DNA of 9,507 bases, from the NCBI GenBank assembly GCA_948960675.1, contig CARDPF010000109.1, positions 1-9,507 of the forward strand, written 5' to 3'. This DNA is from an uncultured Eisenbergiella sp. (GTDB lineage: Bacteria > Bacillota > Clostridia > Lachnospirales > Lachnospiraceae). Below, piece after piece: positions 7,211-9,507 of the stretch. The translations under genes were made by a program, and so were the position numbers. The notes below the pieces were generated by a model. That model ran no database searches. It saw only the letters and a program-made list of their open reading frames with translations, and was not told the origin of the DNA. Within the stretch, counting starts at the first letter, position 1. The number at the start of each line of letters is the position of its first letter.

Positions 7211-8191
7211 TCAAAAGCCCCCCTTCCGGAACAGCGCGTAAAACGCATACATCGTACAGGCCACTACCAGCCCGACACAAATATTCAACGGCAGGATCAA
7301 CCCGCTGGAGAGAATGGCTCCCGGCGTCCCCAAAGGGATCCCGCTCTCCAAATGGTTTGCGCCCGTGTAAAAGGAATAGCTTTTTGCCAGACAGTAAAAA
7401 GTCAGCGCGCCAAAGCATGTCCATTTATAAGTTCTCTCCGTAAAAAACCGCTCCGTCTTTTCAAACCCAAACGCGTTGAGATAAAGAATCAGGCCGGCGC
7501 CGATAATGGCCCCGCCGGAAAAACCGCCGCCCGGTGAAAGATGGCCGTTCAATACCACGTAGATGCCGAATATAATAATGACCGGCACCAAAAAACCCGC
7601 CACTTTCTGCAAAATGGCGTCGTTTTTCGGCTCATAAACCCTGTCATGCGCTTCCGCCTGGGCAACCGTCAATTCATCCAGCGGCTTTTCATAAACCACC
7701 ATCCCTTTTTTGGCCGGCGCTTTTTTCTCCTTGTCCAGCCGCAGCAAAATCAACACCGTCACGGTAGCAATAAAAAGTACATTAGACTCCCCGAAAGTAT
7801 CAAACGCACGGTAGTCTAAAATCATGCCCGTGACAATGTTCACCGCTCCCGTCTCCTGCAGCCCTTTCTCGATATAGCGGGCAGAAACCTCATTATTCAC
7901 CGGATTTTGGGGATTGCCCGACTCCGGCAGCCACGAAACTGTTACCAGCATTATGGAAATCAGGGTCAGGCAAAAAATCACCGCTGCAACCTTGTACATT
8001 CTGCTAAAAGCCAAAAGCTTCCGGTTATGCACATCATAAATGTGTTCCCTAAGGTGTTGGTGATCCTCAAGTAATTCCCTAAGCTCCGCCTCCTTCGGCT
8101 CGTACTCTTTTTGGGGCTTCATCTCCACCCTGCCAAGCAGGGTATCCTTTTCCCCATAAAACCAGCGGGAAAACGCACTATCTTTCTTCAT
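7211..8191 (-). CDS. mrpB: MbhE-MrpB fusion subunit
   Basis: A 326-residue protein joining two usually separate pieces. Residues 1-63 are a charged, probably cytoplasmic extension with no family I recognise. Residues about 65-86 are a membrane helix. Residues about 114-152 carry the MbhE-type signature LDYRAFDTFGE followed by a helix, equivalent to the far C terminus of canonical MrpA. A charged linker at about 152-192 leads into an MnhB/MrpB domain (about 193-323) with NGHLSPGGGFSGG at 215-227, IPLGTPGAILSSGLILPLNI near 285-304 and four membrane segments. In Mrp/Mbh structures these subunits sit at the junction between the sodium module and the proton-channel subunits. The start overlaps the previous gene by 14 bases and is preceded by a GAGGAG-type site. 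Domain identities are firm; calling it a natural fusion relies on the uninterrupted frame. Confidence 0.9.
   Translation of the reverse strand: MKKDSAFSRWFYGEKDTLLGRVEMKPQKEYEPKEAELRELLEDHQHLREHIYDVHNRKLLAFSRMYKVAAVIFCLTLISIMLVTVSWLPESGNPQNPVNNEVSARYIEKGLQETGAVNIVTGMILDYRAFDTFGESNVLFIATVTVLILLRLDKEKKAPAKKGMVVYEKPLDELTVAQAEAHDRVYEPKNDAILQKVAGFLVPVIIIFGIYVVLNGHLSPGGGFSGGAIIGAGLILYLNAFGFEKTERFFTERTYKWTCFGALTFYCLAKSYSFYTGANHLESGIPLGTPGAILSSGLILPLNICVGLVVACTMYAFYALFRKGGF
7220..7225 (-). promoter_or_regulatory. Ribosome binding site supporting the mrpC start at 7209
   Basis: AAGGGG within the longer GGAAGGGGGG on the minus strand, about ten bases before the ATG at 7209 and inside the last codons of the upstream fusion gene. 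The alternative upstream ATG at 7248 has no comparable site. Confidence 0.6.
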
Positions 8192-8441
8192 GGTCCTGCT
8201 CCTCCCCTCCCATAGCGTGTATTTTTTTGAGCGTCACAAAAAACAGGACACTAGTGACGCCCGCCCCAACCGCCGCCTCCGTGATCGCAAGATCCGGGGA
8301 TTCCAAAAGCATCCAGATAATTGACATAATCAGGCTGTAAGACATAAAAATCAGGATCGAATTGAGCAGCTTTTTGGAAAACGTTACGGAAATTGCACAT
8401 AGAATCAAAAATCCCAGTAAAAGATATGTAAATACACTCAT
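8178..8441 (-). CDS. mbhD: Stand-alone MbhD-like subunit (DUF4040 type)
   Basis: An 87-residue protein with about three membrane helices. Its signature ESPDLAITEAAVGAGVTSVL (residues 47-66, with Glu47, Asp50 and Glu55) is diagnostic for MbhD and for the matching segment in the C-terminal half of canonical MrpA; the acidic residues are thought to line the ion path in those complexes. Here it is a separate gene, as in archaeal Mbh, rather than part of MrpA. It starts three bases after the mrpG stop, with AGGA about eight bases upstream. It ends with TAG inside the start of the MbhE-MrpB fusion gene, a 14-base overlap that suggests coupled translation at equal stoichiometry. Confidence 0.9.
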   Translation of the reverse strand: MSVFTYLLLGFLILCAISVTFSKKLLNSILIFMSYSLIMSIIWMLLESPDLAITEAAVGAGVTSVLFFVTLKKIHAMGGEEQDHEER

Positions 8442-8444
8442 TTT

Positions 8445-8768
8445 TCAGTCCTGCTCCTCACAATATTGATCCAGTTCCTCGTCCGTAGTGACTTCCAGCC
8501 TCGCAATCAAATGGGAGGACACCGGCGACGCAAACCATAAAAAAACCATAACCAGTATCATCTTTAAACTCGTAAACGTAAATCCCGAAAAGATAATCAG
8601 CCCGACCAGACAAATGCCGATTCCCAGCGTATCGCCGATGGCCGCTGCATGCATCCGGTTCAGTACAAAATGAAACCGGTAGGCGCCAAACACTTCCAGC
8701 GCAAAAATCGCAAGTCCGCCACATAAAACAACCGTCCCGGCAATAAAGCGAATCCATTCCAGAATCAT
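8445..8768 (-). CDS. mrpG: Antiporter subunit G (MrpG/MbhC)
   Basis: A 107-residue, three-helix subunit of the MnhG family. The hallmark region is present as FGAYRFHFVLNRMHAAAIGD (28-46), corresponding to the family's RLPDVYTRLHA..K.DT, and the SPVSSHLIARL end (81-91) matches the family's P.SAH.IARA. It diverges in the first half of the motif: the usual Pro-Asp is His-Phe, while the Arg-x-His-Ala core is kept. The tail after residue 92 is strongly acidic (DEELDQYCEEQD). The ATG overlaps the mrpF stop (ATGA), with an AAGG site just upstream. Its place after E and F is the usual order in Mrp and Mbh operons. Confidence 0.9.
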   Translation of the reverse strand: MILEWIRFIAGTVVLCGGLAIFALEVFGAYRFHFVLNRMHAAAIGDTLGIGICLVGLIIFSGFTFTSLKMILVMVFLWFASPVSSHLIARLEVTTDEELDQYCEEQD

Positions 8769-9082
8769 TTTCTTTCCTTCTCCTTTCTCTTATGCTCCGC
8801 ATAAACCCCCATGTAAACCTTCGTCAGCACAATCACTGCCAAAAAACTGATCATCGCATAGATAATACAAATGTCGATCAGATACCCTTCCTTGAGCAGA
8901 AGGGCCAGCACCGCAATCATCACCATGACCATCGTACCCATCATGTTGGTTGCCACAATACGGTCCGCCACCCTCGGTCCCCTCACGGCGCGTATAAAGC
9001 ATAGCAGTATCATGACTGCAAGAAAAATCAGCGCCCCTAAAAAAACCACATGGTAAGCCATACCCAATACCGGATCCGTCAT
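8765..9082 (-). CDS. mrpF: Antiporter subunit F (MrpF/MbhB)
   Basis: A 105-residue, three-helix subunit of the MnhF family. It has the conserved loop RGPRVADRIVATNMMGT (34-50, with Asp40) and the third-helix pattern YLIDICIIYAMISFLAVI with Asp70; the equivalent acidic residue is implicated in sodium passage in Mrp/Mbh complexes. The basic tail (EHKRKEKERK) is probably cytoplasmic. The ATG overlaps the mrpE stop by four bases (ATGA), so its translation would normally be coupled to mrpE; a purine-rich AAGGAAGGG run just before the ATG could also support independent initiation. That matters because mrpE carries a premature stop upstream. Confidence 0.93.
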   Translation of the reverse strand: MTDPVLGMAYHVVFLGALIFLAVMILLCFIRAVRGPRVADRIVATNMMGTMVMVMIAVLALLLKEGYLIDICIIYAMISFLAVIVLTKVYMGVYAEHKRKEKERK

Positions 9083-9507
9083 TTCTTTTCCCTTCCTTCC
9101 TCCAGCTTTAACAGCGCTTTTTCAAAAGAACTGTCCACAACCCCATCTAAAAAAGACCGGTCCAGACAATGAATCGTCAGTTCGTCCCCCTCCAGGGCAA
9201 CCGTAATGGTCCCTGGTGTGAGCGTAATGGAATTGGCCAAAAGCACCCTCGCGGTTTTGGACTGCAATTTGGTGCGTATCCTGACGATTACCGGTTCCGG
9301 TTCCATGTTGGCCGAAACAATCATCGGGATCACCGCCATATTGGCTTTGATGATTTCCACAATTAGAATCCCGGCATAGGAAACCAGACAACCGCATTTT
9401 TTTACAAGGAACCGATCCTTTGCGGGACTCCAGCCCATAAACTAGCAGGAAAAAGCATAAACCACTGCCGCAATCACCAACCCGAAAACCGTAATCTCCA
9501 GCGTGAT
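9079..9507 (-). pseudogene. mrpE: Antiporter subunit E (MrpE/MbhA), 5' end outside window, interrupted by in-frame TAG
   Basis: Reading continuously from the window edge, codons 9507-9445 give ITLEITVFGLVIAAVVYAFS then Cys, which looks like the first membrane hairpin of MrpE. The next codon (9444-9442) is TAG. The frame then continues as F-MGWSPAKDRF... through the second membrane region (EIIKANMAVIPMIV) and the soluble C-terminal domain with the MrpE hallmark LLANSITLTPGTITV. The rest is intact to the TGA at 9079-9081. The gene is therefore full length apart from one stop codon and the part beyond the window. An ATG at 9438 directly follows TAG-TTT and could allow reinitiation of a 119-residue product lacking the first helix, but no ribosome binding site precedes it. 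A base error in the assembly would explain this equally well. MrpE is needed for assembly or full activity in studied Mrp systems. Confidence 0.75.

Larger units (their letters stand above)
181..9507 (-). other. Single Mrp/Mbh-type operon (right end open)
   Basis: Ten coding units all lie on the minus strand with junctions of -4, -4, +3, -14, +1, -1, +18, +36 and +1 bases, measured from stop to chosen start. No promoter-sized gap or terminator-like stem with a T-run occurs between them. The order E-F-G-MbhD-(MbhE+B)-C-D matches the sodium/proton module of archaeal Mbh operons, with three extra antiporter-like subunits appended where Mbh would have its hydrogenase genes. The promoter and the start of mrpE lie beyond base 9507. 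Confidence 0.85.

Noticed and set aside
7210..7248. Longer mrpC beginning at the ATG at 7248
   Set aside because: The 13 added residues overlap the upstream gene, have no ribosome binding site and do not fit the family, whereas 7209 has both a site and tight spacing.
9442..9444. TAG as a sense codon (pyrrolysine or altered genetic code) throughout the operon
   Set aside because: TAG ends the MbhD-like gene and the subunit at 3842-5320 at family-typical lengths, so it works as a normal stop here. Local read-through in mrpE is left open as a finding.

Overview
The window is almost entirely one minus-strand operon, read from base 9507 down to base 181. It encodes a multisubunit membrane cation/proton translocator of the Mrp (Mnh) antiporter / Mbh membrane-arm superfamily. 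Strong GGAGG-type ribosome binding sites, roughly 50% GC and the family types point to a Firmicute, most likely a Clostridia/Lachnospiraceae-type anaerobe. That placement is inference and nothing in the window fixes the genus. No tRNA, rRNA, CRISPR array, insertion sequence or transposase was seen.

Layout in transcription order: mrpE (5' end outside the window, broken by an in-frame TAG), mrpF, mrpG, a stand-alone MbhD-like subunit (DUF4040 type), an MbhE-MrpB fusion, mrpC, mrpD (MbhH-like), then two adjacent paralogous antiporter-like subunits of about 490 residues, and last a 715-residue NuoL/HyfB-like subunit with a long C-terminal extension. Neighbours overlap by 1, 4 or 14 bases or lie 1 to 36 bases apart, so a single translationally coupled transcript is likely. 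The promoter is outside the window on the right. Bases 1-180, downstream of the last stop, hold no gene but carry a nested GC-rich inverted repeat that can fold in two mutually exclusive ways.

Functionally, the small subunits E, F, G, MbhD, MbhE-B and C form the sodium-handling module shared by Mrp antiporters and archaeal Mbh. The four large subunits each keep the TM5 glutamate and the TM7, TM8 and TM12 lysines of the NuoL/M/N proton-channel family. Canonical Mrp has two such subunits (A and D); this operon has four. Canonical MrpA also carries the MbhD and MbhE parts at its own C terminus, whereas here they are separate and MbhE is fused to MrpB. No hydrogenase, NuoB/MbhJ, NuoH/MbhM or iron-sulfur subunit lies in the window. 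The complex is therefore either a stand-alone antiporter of unusual composition or the membrane arm of an enzyme whose redox genes are upstream of mrpE or elsewhere.

The most notable points are the nonsense codon in mrpE, the four-channel composition with a split MrpA, the tandem antiporter pair separated in frame by one TAG, the lateral-helix-like tail on the last subunit, and the nested palindrome at the operon's 3' end.
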